NCBI RefSeq assembly: GCF_004770745.1
Contig: NZ_RQGD01000014.1
Coordinates: 62,001 to 126,000, forward strand
Direction of reading: 5' to 3'
Source: Leptospira ognonensis
GTDB taxonomy: Bacteria > Spirochaetota > Leptospiria > Leptospirales > Leptospiraceae
Length of the DNA stretch: 64,000 bases
Part shown: in pieces, positions 44,494-52,116 of the stretch
Layout of the letters: the number at the start of each line of letters is the position of its first letter
How positions within the stretch are numbered: the stretch's first letter is position 1
Program-made: the position numbers and the translations under genes
The notes under the pieces: generated by a model
The model's database searches: none
Seen by the model: the letters and a program-made list of their open reading frames with translations, nothing else
What the model was told of the DNA's origin: nothing

Positions 44494-45690
44494 GTGAGAT
44501 ACCTTTGGATTGCACTTTCCCTTCTAATTTTCAGCCTGCTTACCTGCATGCTGGTATGGGCGAAAGTCCACCCTTATCAAAACGAATTTTCCGCACTCAT
44601 CGGATTATGGGAAGGATTTGCAGAAATCAATCCTGGAATTGTTGAACCTGGGTTTGTGATCTATAAAGAGGGTGGGTATGATGGGCAATTTTTCTATTTC
44701 CTCGCCAAATCCATGTTTTCTGATCTTGACTGGGAGTTGATTGTAGATTCTTATTTTTTCCGCCTGCATCGAATCGGTTTTACTTTCTTCGTTGGATTCC
44801 CAGCAGCCCTACTTGGCTTTACACATTATCCGATCATAGCCTTTCTCCTGCCGATGGTTATTTTTCTTCTATCCGTTGCTTGTCTTTATGACCTCCTACC
44901 AGAATCAAAAAAATGGTTATCTTTATTTTATCTTTTTTCTCCTTATTCACTGAATTCGCACTTACTATTAGTTGCCGATGGATTTTTTACGTCACTTATT
45001 GTCATCGTTATATTTCTCATCCACAGAAAATCAAATGCGGCCGCGATTCTTTTTCTTTTGACCTTTGCAATCTTTACGCGCGAGATAGGTATTTTTTTAG
45101 CAGTCCCGATTATCATTTTCTACATTTCAAAGAGGAATCCTCGTCTAGCGCTTGCATACTCTTTGCCAGCCTTATTTTTTCTAGGTTTTTTAATTTGGAC
45201 AAGATCCGTTTCTCCTGCCCACTTAGGAACGAATCCTCTTGGTTTCGGCGATATGATAGATTACCCTTTATTTGGTTTTTTTAAAAGTTTTTTCGATGGG
45301 GGTATATTCCATCTCTCCTTGAAAGAAAGTGTTAAGATTCTTCTTTTTCTCCAATGGATCGCCCTTTCAATCTTCTCTGTTAGTTTTTTTTATTCAGAAA
45401 GCAGAAACCAAATCATAGGCACTCATTTGAGCCAAAGCATACTGTTGTATCTCCTCCCGATCCTTGCGAGCCTCGGAATTATATTTATAGCAGAAGAAGG
45501 TTATTGGCGCTCCTTTGACAATTTATCAAGAATGTTCACACTCTCCTTGCCACTCGCGATTCTTCTCGGCGCAAAAAAAGATACCCTCTACCTTATCTTT
45601 TTTCGGTATTCTAGCTTCGCCTTATTTATATTCTTAATCCTTCGAATCGTTTTTATTACTAAAGCAAAAGGATACTATTTATCGCCATGA
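44494..45690 (+). CDS. Polytopic membrane protein, GT-C-like
   Basis: The start GTG at 44494 follows TGAGGT. The 398-residue protein has about ten membrane helices. The first periplasmic loop carries YKEGGYDGQFFYFLAKSM, a motif common in a family of GT-C-like proteins, with acidic residues that could be the metal/sugar site. A short FTREIGIFLAVPIIIFY segment resembles the second conserved region. It may transfer sugars from a polyprenyl donor to lipid or polysaccharide. Overlaps mqnD by four bases. Confidence 0.7.
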   Translation: MRYLWIALSLLIFSLLTCMLVWAKVHPYQNEFSALIGLWEGFAEINPGIVEPGFVIYKEGGYDGQFFYFLAKSMFSDLDWELIVDSYFFRLHRIGFTFFVGFPAALLGFTHYPIIAFLLPMVIFLLSVACLYDLLPESKKWLSLFYLFSPYSLNSHLLLVADGFFTSLIVIVIFLIHRKSNAAAILFLLTFAIFTREIGIFLAVPIIIFYISKRNPRLALAYSLPALFFLGFLIWTRSVSPAHLGTNPLGFGDMIDYPLFGFFKSFFDGGIFHLSLKESVKILLFLQWIALSIFSVSFFYSESRNQIIGTHLSQSILLYLLPILASLGIIFIAEEGYWRSFDNLSRMFTLSLPLAILLGAKKDTLYLIFFRYSSFALFIFLILRIVFITKAKGYYLSP

Positions 45691-46523
45691 TATCTATTGC
45701 ATACAGCCCTTGCCCGAACGACACATTCTTGTTTTATCATCTCGTTCACGGTAAAGTACCGAATTATGAAAGTGTATCCGAAGAGCTTTGGGATGTAGAG
45801 AATCTTAATGAATTTGCGAAACTTGGAAAATATCCTGTTACAAAAATCTCATTTGCTGCCTATTTTTCAGTGATTGAAAATTACATTTTACTTGAAACAG
45901 GATCAGCGCTCGGAAGAGGGTGCGGACCAATGGTTGTTAGAAAAAAGGGTAGCTCTGCGAATCTTACTTCCTGTAAACAAATATTAGTCCCTGGCTTACT
46001 CACAACCGCCAATCTATTGTTATCTCTTTACACGGAAGGGACGCACGAACCGATTCCGGTCAGATACGATTTCATCATTCCAAAACTCTTGTCCGGCGAA
46101 TCCGATCTCGGGATCATCATCCACGAAGAAAGATTTACATTTGAGAGTCGAGGATTAGAAAAAGTGATCGATCTCGGGGAGTGGTGGGAGAGCTCATCGG
46201 GACTTCCGATTCCGCTGGGTGCGATTGCGATTCGAAGAAATATGGAAAGGAGTGCCGCACTTGCTTTCCAACGGTCTTTACAAAAAAGTTTGGAGATGGC
46301 CTACACCGATTCTGACGCAATGTATCGCTACATCAAAGAAAATTCTCAGAATAAAGATGATGCCGTGATCCGGTCACATATTAACCTTTATGTAAACGAG
46401 TTTACCAAATCCTTAGGCGACGAAGGCCATAAGGCCATTCTTTACTTGCGCGAAAAGGCTATCAAAGCTGGCTTTCTTAATGAAAGCCATTCTAAGCTCC
46501 CTCTCTTTCTAGGAGAGAGCTAA
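45687..46523 (+). CDS. mqnD: 1,4-dihydroxy-6-naphthoate synthase (MqnD)
   Basis: This 278-residue protein matches MqnD of the futalosine pathway. It starts with IAYSPCPNDTFLFYHL, followed by the LGRGCGPMVVRK block and GESDLGIIIHEERFTF. The enzyme converts cyclic de-hypoxanthine futalosine to 1,4-dihydroxy-6-naphthoate in menaquinone synthesis. Length is normal. It is coupled to the GT-C-like gene by an ATGA overlap and its stop overlaps the discoidin gene by 15 bases on the other strand. Confidence 0.93.
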   Translation: MISIAYSPCPNDTFLFYHLVHGKVPNYESVSEELWDVENLNEFAKLGKYPVTKISFAAYFSVIENYILLETGSALGRGCGPMVVRKKGSSANLTSCKQILVPGLLTTANLLLSLYTEGTHEPIPVRYDFIIPKLLSGESDLGIIIHEERFTFESRGLEKVIDLGEWWESSSGLPIPLGAIAIRRNMERSAALAFQRSLQKSLEMAYTDSDAMYRYIKENSQNKDDAVIRSHINLYVNEFTKSLGDEGHKAILYLREKAIKAGFLNESHSKLPLFLGES

Positions 46524-49019
46524 TAGGCATAAGATCGTTCCCTTGTCCTTTCGGATTGGCTCCAAGGCTTTTGCTACAAGCATTCCTGGTTTTAATTTAT
46601 TTGGATCCGCTTTAATTGCATGCCCAGAGGCAAGTCCCGATACCAGAAGATCCCCAGGAATGATAGAACCTTGTGATGCGTCCACATGGAGCTTTGCCAA
46701 TCCTAAAAAGGCAACAAGCGCATATTCCATGCCTTTGCTTTCTTTTCCAAAAATTAAATTCGCACTTCCGACACAAACTCCAATGACATTGGTAGAGTAG
46801 GGGTGTTTTGAGCGGGAAAGTACATTTGATTCCTCAGTCCCGACAAGCAAATCCCCAGGTGTAACCACATCTTTCTGATCGAGTCGAAAAAATCTCGCGA
46901 TACACTCTTCCTGACCATCCTTAGAAAGACGGACATTGCCTTCGTATAAAGAGTCGCCTAGCGCATGTATCGCTTTCCCCGAACCAAGCCACTCTTTTTC
47001 TTGGATTCCCATGCCGTTTGCAAATACCGCATAACTCGACTGAGATACAAAATGTCCACCAGCAGCACCCGTTCCCACGCCAAGAACACCCGCATTCTGC
47101 AAAGGGTCCTTTGACTTAGAAATACCAAGGATCCCAAGTTTTTCTGAAAATCCAACAAGACCGGTTGCGTTCCCTATCCCAACCACACCTGTTCCTTCTC
47201 CTGTATTTTTAGCAAAGACGATCGCGTCATTTGCAACAGGTGGAACGTGTCCCTTGGAAGGAGAACTTGTTTCTGCTGTAATTCTTAGTAACCCGGTATG
47301 CGAATCAAAACTATGCAACTTCTCCGCATAATCATGTGTATGTGCAACGGGAGCTCGCATATCACTTAGTCTTGGATCATCTGCCGTTACCACTTTCCCC
47401 GATGTATTTTCACCGAGTTTGGAAAGCACGACAATTCCCGCCTTCTCGAAATCAGCTGGTTGTATACGTTTGTCATTTCCCTGAACGACCACTCCGGGTT
47501 TATTTTCGCCTGAGTGTGCTAATTGGACAATTCCATAACCTTCCGTAGTCCCATGTTTTAATCTTTTGTCATTGGCTTGTACAACAGTATCCGGCTCTTC
47601 TGCACCATTTAGGGAAAGCTTGACGATACCTTTTGCGGTCGCGGTCGCATCTTTTAATCTAGGATCATCACCAGTAACAACTTTATCTATGGCAACTTCC
47701 CCGAGTTCTGCCAATTGGACAAGTCCATGCGATTTTTTGGTAGCTAGCTTCAACCGTGAGTCATTTCCTTGCACAACGACTCCAGGACGAGTCTCACCAT
47801 CTTCTGCCAGTTCAACGATACCTGCATGTTCCGTTGTTGCGATTCGTAATCTTTCATCGTCTGATTGTACCACTAGACCAGGTCTCGCTTCCCCTGATCT
47901 CCCCAAACGCACGAGACCGTGAGTTAGCTCACTCGCAATTTTTAAACGCTTATCATTTCCTTGTACGACAACACCAGGTTTCTCTTCTCCATCGCTTGCA
48001 AGCTCAACAATTCCTCGGTATTCTGTGGATGCGTCTCTGAGCCTGCGGTCGTTAGATTGGACGACCACACCTTCTTTGACTTCTCCGTCCACTGCCAATC
48101 GAATGATGCCTGATCGTAATACGGATGCGTAAGGAAGAGGCTCTCTGATAGGCCCACCTGAATCTTTTTTATCAGGACTTGAAAAAAATTCGATTTCGAT
48201 GATCTCTGTTACGTATTCCTTTTTGTTTTGCTGCTTTTCCTGTAAAAAAACCAGTTTCAAAAATCGTAGATTAACGGGAGATACGCGCCATTTGTACCAA
48301 GTACCGGCTTCGGAAAGAAAATTATTTTCTTCATGCAATTGATGCCATGTCAGATCATCTTCGCTATAATAAGCGATAAAACGTTCCGGAAAATTTGTAT
48401 TCGGATCATTTTTAGTGAGCATCCGAATTTCTTCCATTCGGTTTACGCTACCTAAATCAAAGATCAGGTATTCATCTTCTGGCTCTTCTTTTTTCTTCGA
48501 TGACCAACCATAGTCAGGTCGCGTATCGATCAGGTTTTCTTTTACCCATAGACGGTCCAATTCGGAGCTCGCTTGGATGTTTGTTACCCCAGTGATGAGC
48601 AATTTTAGATTGCCAAAATTAATACGGTTTCTACCGTTATTTGCTTTGCGCGAAATTTTTGAGACAAATTTCACATAACGAGCGCTCGTCAGCGAAAAAA
48701 GCCATTTAGCAGAAGTCTTAAAAGATTTCCGAAATGCCGATTCTTGTAAAATGGGTTCCCAATACTTTCCATCATGAGATAATTCAAAGCGGAAGGAATC
48801 TGGAAAATAATCTAACCCTTCTTTGCCGGGAAGGAGCTCGATCCCATTAAAAAAAACTGGCTCTTCAAATTCGAATACAATCGAAGAAAGGCCCACGGAG
48901 TCCCTTTCCTCAAAAAAGGAAATAAACTCATCATTTTTGACTTCGTATTGTCCTGTTGTCTTAACAGAACGGATCGGTAGGGAGTAGGGGTGACTGACCC
49001 GGATCAGGTTTTCTTTCAT
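46509..49019 (-). CDS. Discoidin-domain protein with eight 32-residue tail-fibre-like repeats
   Basis: This 836-residue protein has no signal peptide. Two F5/8-type-C-like (discoidin) domains occupy about residues 25-145 and 155-280 (SRFRFELSHDGKYWEPIL; ERFIAYYSEDDLTWHQL). Residues 303-558 are eight tandem repeats of 32 residues with the pattern GIVxLAxxGExxPGVVVQ then GNDxRLKxAT, like repeats in phage tail fibres. The C-terminal part (about 560-836) is Gly/Val/Ala-rich and beta-repetitive with HTHDYAEKLHSFDSHTG and a final compact region. It may form a trimeric fibre or surface adhesive; export route is unclear. It is not part of a visible phage cluster. Confidence 0.8.
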   Translation of the reverse strand: MKENLIRVSHPYSLPIRSVKTTGQYEVKNDEFISFFEERDSVGLSSIVFEFEEPVFFNGIELLPGKEGLDYFPDSFRFELSHDGKYWEPILQESAFRKSFKTSAKWLFSLTSARYVKFVSKISRKANNGRNRINFGNLKLLITGVTNIQASSELDRLWVKENLIDTRPDYGWSSKKKEEPEDEYLIFDLGSVNRMEEIRMLTKNDPNTNFPERFIAYYSEDDLTWHQLHEENNFLSEAGTWYKWRVSPVNLRFLKLVFLQEKQQNKKEYVTEIIEIEFFSSPDKKDSGGPIREPLPYASVLRSGIIRLAVDGEVKEGVVVQSNDRRLRDASTEYRGIVELASDGEEKPGVVVQGNDKRLKIASELTHGLVRLGRSGEARPGLVVQSDDERLRIATTEHAGIVELAEDGETRPGVVVQGNDSRLKLATKKSHGLVQLAELGEVAIDKVVTGDDPRLKDATATAKGIVKLSLNGAEEPDTVVQANDKRLKHGTTEGYGIVQLAHSGENKPGVVVQGNDKRIQPADFEKAGIVVLSKLGENTSGKVVTADDPRLSDMRAPVAHTHDYAEKLHSFDSHTGLLRITAETSSPSKGHVPPVANDAIVFAKNTGEGTGVVGIGNATGLVGFSEKLGILGISKSKDPLQNAGVLGVGTGAAGGHFVSQSSYAVFANGMGIQEKEWLGSGKAIHALGDSLYEGNVRLSKDGQEECIARFFRLDQKDVVTPGDLLVGTEESNVLSRSKHPYSTNVIGVCVGSANLIFGKESKGMEYALVAFLGLAKLHVDASQGSIIPGDLLVSGLASGHAIKADPNKLKPGMLVAKALEPIRKDKGTILCLLALS
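47346..48113 (-). repeat. Eight in-frame 96-bp repeats encoding 32-residue units
   Basis: The discoidin-type gene contains eight tandem degenerate copies of a 96-base unit, coding for residues 303-558. The units keep G-I-V near the start, then V-V and a DDxRL or NDxRL core. They are diverged at DNA level, so recent expansion is unlikely. Confidence 0.8.
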
Positions 49020-49069
49020 GCTATAATACGTTTAACTTCCTTCCAAAAATTCCTATTTTTCTCTTTAGT

Positions 49070-49987
49070 CTATCGAATTTCACTCAGGCGAGAGACTTCT
49101 TCTTGCTCTTGAAAAAGAACCACGAGGGTGGGTTTAACTTTTTCAGTAAAATACTTGGAGATGATTTGTTTGGCAAACCCAGTGACAGGAGACCGCACAA
49201 GTAGTACCTTCCCGTCAATGACGATATCGATCTGCTCTAACTCCTTCCAAGTCGTTTGCGAAAGTTGTTGGCCTGCCCAGTCTAAAAACCCCATCCAAGA
49301 AGCGGGGTGTGTGACCATTACTTCCTCTTGCTTTTTCTGCTCATAATTCAGCACTTTTGACTTTTGCCTTACTTTTTCTTTGCACACCCCGAGTAGGTAG
49401 GGCATGTCTTTTTCTAGAGAAAGAGAGCGGGCTTGGGAGTAGGCGTCGAAGGCAATGTCCGACCCAAAGAGGCCAATGAGTTGTTCCAGATTGGATGCGC
49501 TGGTGGTGGTGGACTCTTCCCTTTTCTCCGTTTTGCCCAAGGGCTCCGATTGGTTTGTATTGGATATAGTTATATTAATATGGTTAGGGGGTATGGAGGC
49601 ACCCCTCCCATCGCTGTTTTTATCCCCCTCCTGCTGGGACAAAAATCCCCCACCCCGAGGTATGTTTATATCCCCCAGAGGGGTAATTTTGGATCCCTCG
49701 TAGTGGAAAGAAAAGTGGTATCTTGTGGCAGTTTTCCCGTTGCCTGGTACTTGATAGAGAAGTCCCGCTTGGGTGAGCTCCTTTTTCGCTTGCACGATGG
49801 ATTTTTTGGTTTTAAAGCCCGTGAGCTTCAAAAGCATTTCTGTCCCAGGCCAAACCGGCTTAAACTTTGAATCACTAAATTTCAAAAGCACAGGGTATAG
49901 AGTCTTCGCAGCGCTGGACAAATTTGCCCAGACGCCCGAATCGATGATGTCCGTCATCAAGCGGATATAAGGATGGTAGTCACTCAT
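49070..49987 (-). CDS. Replication-initiator-like protein
   Basis: This 305-residue protein has an N-terminal winged-helix domain (about residues 10-110: WANLSSAAKTLYPVLLKFSD, then PGTEMLLKLTGFKTKKSIVQAKKELTQAGLL) of the HTH_36 type. A Gly/Ser/Asn-rich linker follows. The C-terminal part (about 240-290: TWKELEQIDIVIDGKVLL, SPVTGFAKQIISKYFTEKV) resembles the DnaA N-terminal domain that recruits helicase. The gene lies just before parB-parA in a plasmid-like order, and the upstream region holds promoter and antisense-RNA-like elements. Identity as the initiator is inferred from domain layout and position. Confidence 0.68.
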   Translation of the reverse strand: MSDYHPYIRLMTDIIDSGVWANLSSAAKTLYPVLLKFSDSKFKPVWPGTEMLLKLTGFKTKKSIVQAKKELTQAGLLYQVPGNGKTATRYHFSFHYEGSKITPLGDINIPRGGGFLSQQEGDKNSDGRGASIPPNHINITISNTNQSEPLGKTEKREESTTTSASNLEQLIGLFGSDIAFDAYSQARSLSLEKDMPYLLGVCKEKVRQKSKVLNYEQKKQEEVMVTHPASWMGFLDWAGQQLSQTTWKELEQIDIVIDGKVLLVRSPVTGFAKQIISKYFTEKVKPTLVVLFQEQEEVSRLSEIR

Positions 49988-50048
49988 CCGGCCTCCTGTA
50001 AAATATGCGCAAAAAACAAACTAATTCTAAGCAAATTTTACGAAGGAG

Positions 50049-50077
50049 TTGACTTTATTTGACATAATGTTAATTAT
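50049..50077 (+). promoter_or_regulatory. Predicted antisense-RNA promoter
   Basis: TTGACT (50049-50054) and AATTAT (50072-50077) are separated by 17 bases, an acceptable sigma-70 promoter. It fires rightward against the rep leader. A perfect inverted repeat overlaps its -10. Confidence 0.5.
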
Positions 50078-50080
50078 GTC
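50061..50080. promoter_or_regulatory. Inverted repeat GACATAAT/ATTATGTC, possible operator
   Basis: GACATAAT and ATTATGTC are separated by GTTA and overlap the predicted antisense-RNA promoter. A third copy of ATTATGTC lies at 50220-50227 next to the rep promoter -10, suggesting that one protein controls both. Confidence 0.5.
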
Positions 50081-50083
50081 TCA

Positions 50084-50140
50084 TCCAACAACATTCCTTC
50101 GGGAAAACCCGGTCCCCTGATTCCAGGGGATTTTTTTTAT
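50084..50140 (+). ncRNA. Candidate counter-transcribed (antisense) RNA of rep
   Basis: About 55 bases run from just after the -10 to a T8 tract. They form a small hairpin (CGGG-AAAA-CCCG, 50100-50111) and then a strong terminator hairpin. The RNA would be complementary to the predicted leader of the rep mRNA, as in antisense copy-number control of plasmids. It is inferred from sequence only. Confidence 0.5.
50113..50138 (+). terminator. Intrinsic terminator of the antisense unit
   Basis: TCCCCTG, loop ATTC, CAGGGGA form a seven-base perfect stem followed at once by eight T. On the plus strand no protein gene lies upstream within reach, so it must end a short RNA. Confidence 0.85.
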
Positions 50141-50219
50141 CTCTCGATAAAGATGTGGATTTCCCAGCGTCCCGTTTTATATTTTGATGGGAACGTAGTA
50201 CTTAAAGTTCGTTTACTAT

Positions 50220-50231
50220 ATTATGTCACAT
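50220..50231. repeat. ATTATGTCACAT element shared with the first parA promoter
   Basis: These twelve bases occur identically at 26681-26692, close to the parA of the first system. On the minus strand both give ATGTGACATAAT, with CATAAT resembling a -10 box. Confidence 0.5.
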
Positions 50232-50257
50232 TGTAGGCAAAACGCAAAGACTGTCAA
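50230..50257 (-). promoter_or_regulatory. Strong sigma-70-type promoter for rep
   Basis: Reading leftward, TTGACA (50252-50257) and TACAAT (50230-50235) are 16 bases apart. The expected leader to the rep ATG at 49987 would be about 235 bases, covering the whole antisense unit. Confidence 0.7.
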
Positions 50258-50302
50258 GTTTGTACAGGCTTTTTTGCCCAGTGGGGTCTGTTTTTTTTAC
50301 TC

Positions 50303-50323
50303 AGTACTTGACAAGCAAGTACT
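50303..50323. repeat. Inverted repeat AGTACTTG/CAAGTACT after parB
   Basis: Eight-base arms separated by ACAAG lie three bases beyond the parB stop. Its GTACTTGACAA core is repeated at 52078-52088 on the far side of the parAB genes. No T-run follows in the parB direction, so it is not a typical terminator. Confidence 0.5.
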
Positions 50324-50326
50324 TGT

Positions 50327-51154
50327 TTAGGTAGTGGCCGAATCTCCGAATTTTTTTGAAAGCTCTTTTCTTAGATATTTCAGCATTTCTCCCAGTAAAA
50401 TTTCATCCTCAGACTGTATGACAATCGAATTTCCGGAACGTTTCAATTTGTATTGGGCTGGGATCCTTCTGCCCAGAGTAGGTGCCGCAGAGTCTTTGGT
50501 TTTTTTGTTAAAATCCTTGGCATCCCGGACGGTCTTCAATTCCCCTTTGCTGAACATTTCCAAGAAATTTACAAGAGACCCTTTTTTTGCTGCTTGAGCT
50601 GCTTGGACAAGGAGGTTCTTATTTTGAATGCCATAGGACCGACAGGTCACTAAATCTGCCTTTTCCATGCCGGCAATAGACAAAACCTCTGACATATAAC
50701 TACGGCTTTTCCCGAATAGATCCCCGAGCTCAGCGTCTGTATAGCTATGTGCATTTTTGAGAAAGAGAAGGGCGTCCACCTCTTCATAAGGGGATAAATT
50801 TTCTCGCTGTAAGTTTTCTATGACCGCAAGCTTGTAGATCTCTTTTTCGGGTCGGTCTAGGATTTTACATTCAATTTCCTGCCATCCCAAGGACCTAGCC
50901 GCGTGGTAACGTCTCTCTCCTGCGATGATTCGGTAGTGGTCCTCGCCTTTTCCTTTTGAGACGACGATCGGCTGCAAGAGGCCATCAGCGCGGAGGGAAG
51001 CAGCCAATTCATCAATCCCCTTTTTTCTCTCTTGTCTTGGCTGGTTTTCTGCAGGTTCAATTTTTTCAATACGGATCGTGCGAATCGTACCATCTAAGTT
51101 CTCGGATTGGTAGATGTCGGCGAGAGTGCCGAGCCTTTTACTTTTTAAGCTCAC
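50327..51154 (-). CDS. parB: ParB-family partition protein (second system)
   Basis: This 275-residue ParB has an N-terminal ParA-contact stretch, the CTP-binding box IAGERRYHAARS (GERRYHAA at 79-86), ENLQRENLSPYEEVDALLFL (box III), the HTH (TDAELGDLFGKSRSYMSEVLSIAGM) and a short basic C-terminal dimer domain. It overlaps parA by 17 bases. The gene order Rep, ParB, ParA on one strand is plasmid-like. It differs clearly from the ParB at 25019. Confidence 0.95.
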   Translation of the reverse strand: MSLKSKRLGTLADIYQSENLDGTIRTIRIEKIEPAENQPRQERKKGIDELAASLRADGLLQPIVVSKGKGEDHYRIIAGERRYHAARSLGWQEIECKILDRPEKEIYKLAVIENLQRENLSPYEEVDALLFLKNAHSYTDAELGDLFGKSRSYMSEVLSIAGMEKADLVTCRSYGIQNKNLLVQAAQAAKKGSLVNFLEMFSKGELKTVRDAKDFNKKTKDSAAPTLGRRIPAQYKLKRSGNSIVIQSEDEILLGEMLKYLRKELSKKFGDSATT

Positions 51155-51890
51155 GTAGAACCTCCTCTAAAAATCCTTCATATTCTTGTGACTGCCGAGA
51201 GGTTCGATTGTAATCGAAAACAGATTTTTTTGCTAAGTGGCTCTCCCCAATGGCGACACCGTCAGAAATGGTATGATCAAAAATCCGGAAGTATTTTCCA
51301 AGTACAGGCAGGATGGTTTTTGTCAGCAAAGTTTGCGGTTTGAGTTGGGTGATGAGTGCCCCCAATATTTCTAGGTCGGGGTTGATTCGCTTTTTAATCG
51401 AGGAGATGGTCTGCTGCAGTCCCACGATTCCATCCATAGAAAATTTTTCTGCCTGGAGGGGGATGAGTACATAATTAGAAGCCACGAGGCTATTGACCGT
51501 GAAGATCGATAGGGAAGGCGGGCAATCAATAATTGTAAAATCAAAATTCTCAAGGGACTGCATAGCATCTCTCAGAATATAAGGTGCTTCCACGGAGTTG
51601 ACTGAAACTGTCTCCATTTCCGCCAAACGCATGCTTGACGGCGCTATCCACATATACTCGTTATACGCCGGCAAAATGACCTCGTTGATTTTCGCGGCGT
51701 TTTGAAAAAGATGAGCAAGGTCTTTGTCAATCGTTTCCGGGTTCACAAAAATGCCCGTAGAGTTGGCCTGAGGATCCATATCTATGAGAAGGGTTTTGTA
51801 ATTTCTTCTAGCAAGACCCATTGCGAGATTGAGAGAAGTAGTGGTTTTTCCTTCTCCGCCCTTTTGGTTTGCAACTGCTATCGTGATCAT
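51138..51890 (-). CDS. parA: ParA/Soj-family partition ATPase (second system)
   Basis: This 250-residue ParA has deviant Walker A KGGEGKTTTSL at residues 10-20, DMDPQANSTG and Walker B FTIIDCPPSL. It lacks an N-terminal HTH, so it is of the chromosomal/type Ib kind, unlike the longer ParA at 25707. GAAGGA lies before its ATG. Two copies of the palindrome TGTCGGACATCCGACA lie upstream at 51998 and 52049. It is the first gene of the parA-parB unit. Confidence 0.96.
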   Translation of the reverse strand: MITIAVANQKGGEGKTTTSLNLAMGLARRNYKTLLIDMDPQANSTGIFVNPETIDKDLAHLFQNAAKINEVILPAYNEYMWIAPSSMRLAEMETVSVNSVEAPYILRDAMQSLENFDFTIIDCPPSLSIFTVNSLVASNYVLIPLQAEKFSMDGIVGLQQTISSIKKRINPDLEILGALITQLKPQTLLTKTILPVLGKYFRIFDHTISDGVAIGESHLAKKSVFDYNRTSRQSQEYEGFLEEVLRELKK

Positions 51891-51997
51891 TGATACTCTA
51901 CATCCTTCTCTTTTGGTATGGTTTCTTCAGAAAATACTAGGAGCAAATGAATTTTCAAAATTTACGAAAAAAAGATTTTTCATTGCCTACACTCCAT

Positions 51998-52013
51998 TGT
52001 CGGACATCCGACA
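51998..52013. repeat. Second-system palindrome TGTCGGACATCCGACA, copy 1
   Basis: TGTCGGA, two bases, TCCGACA form a perfect inverted repeat. It lies between divergent parA and the Fis-type gene. It is a candidate parS or operator for the second partition system. Confidence 0.65.
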
Positions 52014-52048
52014 TACCAAAAATTAGTAAAAAGTATCTGTTGGAAATA

Positions 52049-52064
52049 TGTCGGACATCCGACA
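52049..52064. repeat. Second-system palindrome TGTCGGACATCCGACA, copy 2
   Basis: Identical to copy 1 over all 16 bases, 51 bases further on. An in-frame ATG at 52048 overlaps it, which argues for the later start of the Fis-type gene. An eleven-base partial match (ATGTCCGACAT) also occurs at 55192-55202 within a coding region. Confidence 0.65.
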
Positions 52065-52116
52065 TTCAAAACGGTACGTACTTGACAAAGTGATTAAATT
52101 TAAACAGTTTCATAGC

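Larger units (their letters stand above)
49988..50326. other. 339-bp rep control region
   Basis: No coding frame is supported here. It holds, from left to right: the rep leader, a plus-strand promoter-like unit over an inverted repeat (50061-50080), a two-hairpin terminator-ended RNA, a rep promoter on the minus strand at 50230-50257, an ATTATGTCACAT element shared with the first parA region, and an inverted repeat (50303-50323) just beyond the parB stop. It may include the origin, but no array of iterons or DnaA-box cluster is evident by eye. Confidence 0.6.

Noticed and set aside
47566..47922. Plus-strand frame over the tail-fibre-like repeats
   Set aside because: It is the periodic shadow of the 32-residue repeats on the other strand.
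49455..49463. Partial second-system palindrome (ATGTCCGAC) inside rep
   Set aside because: Only nine of sixteen bases and no symmetry; too weak to call.
49433..49870. Plus-strand 145-codon frame antisense to rep
   Set aside because: It opposes a protein with recognisable domains and has no ribosome site or protein-like pattern.
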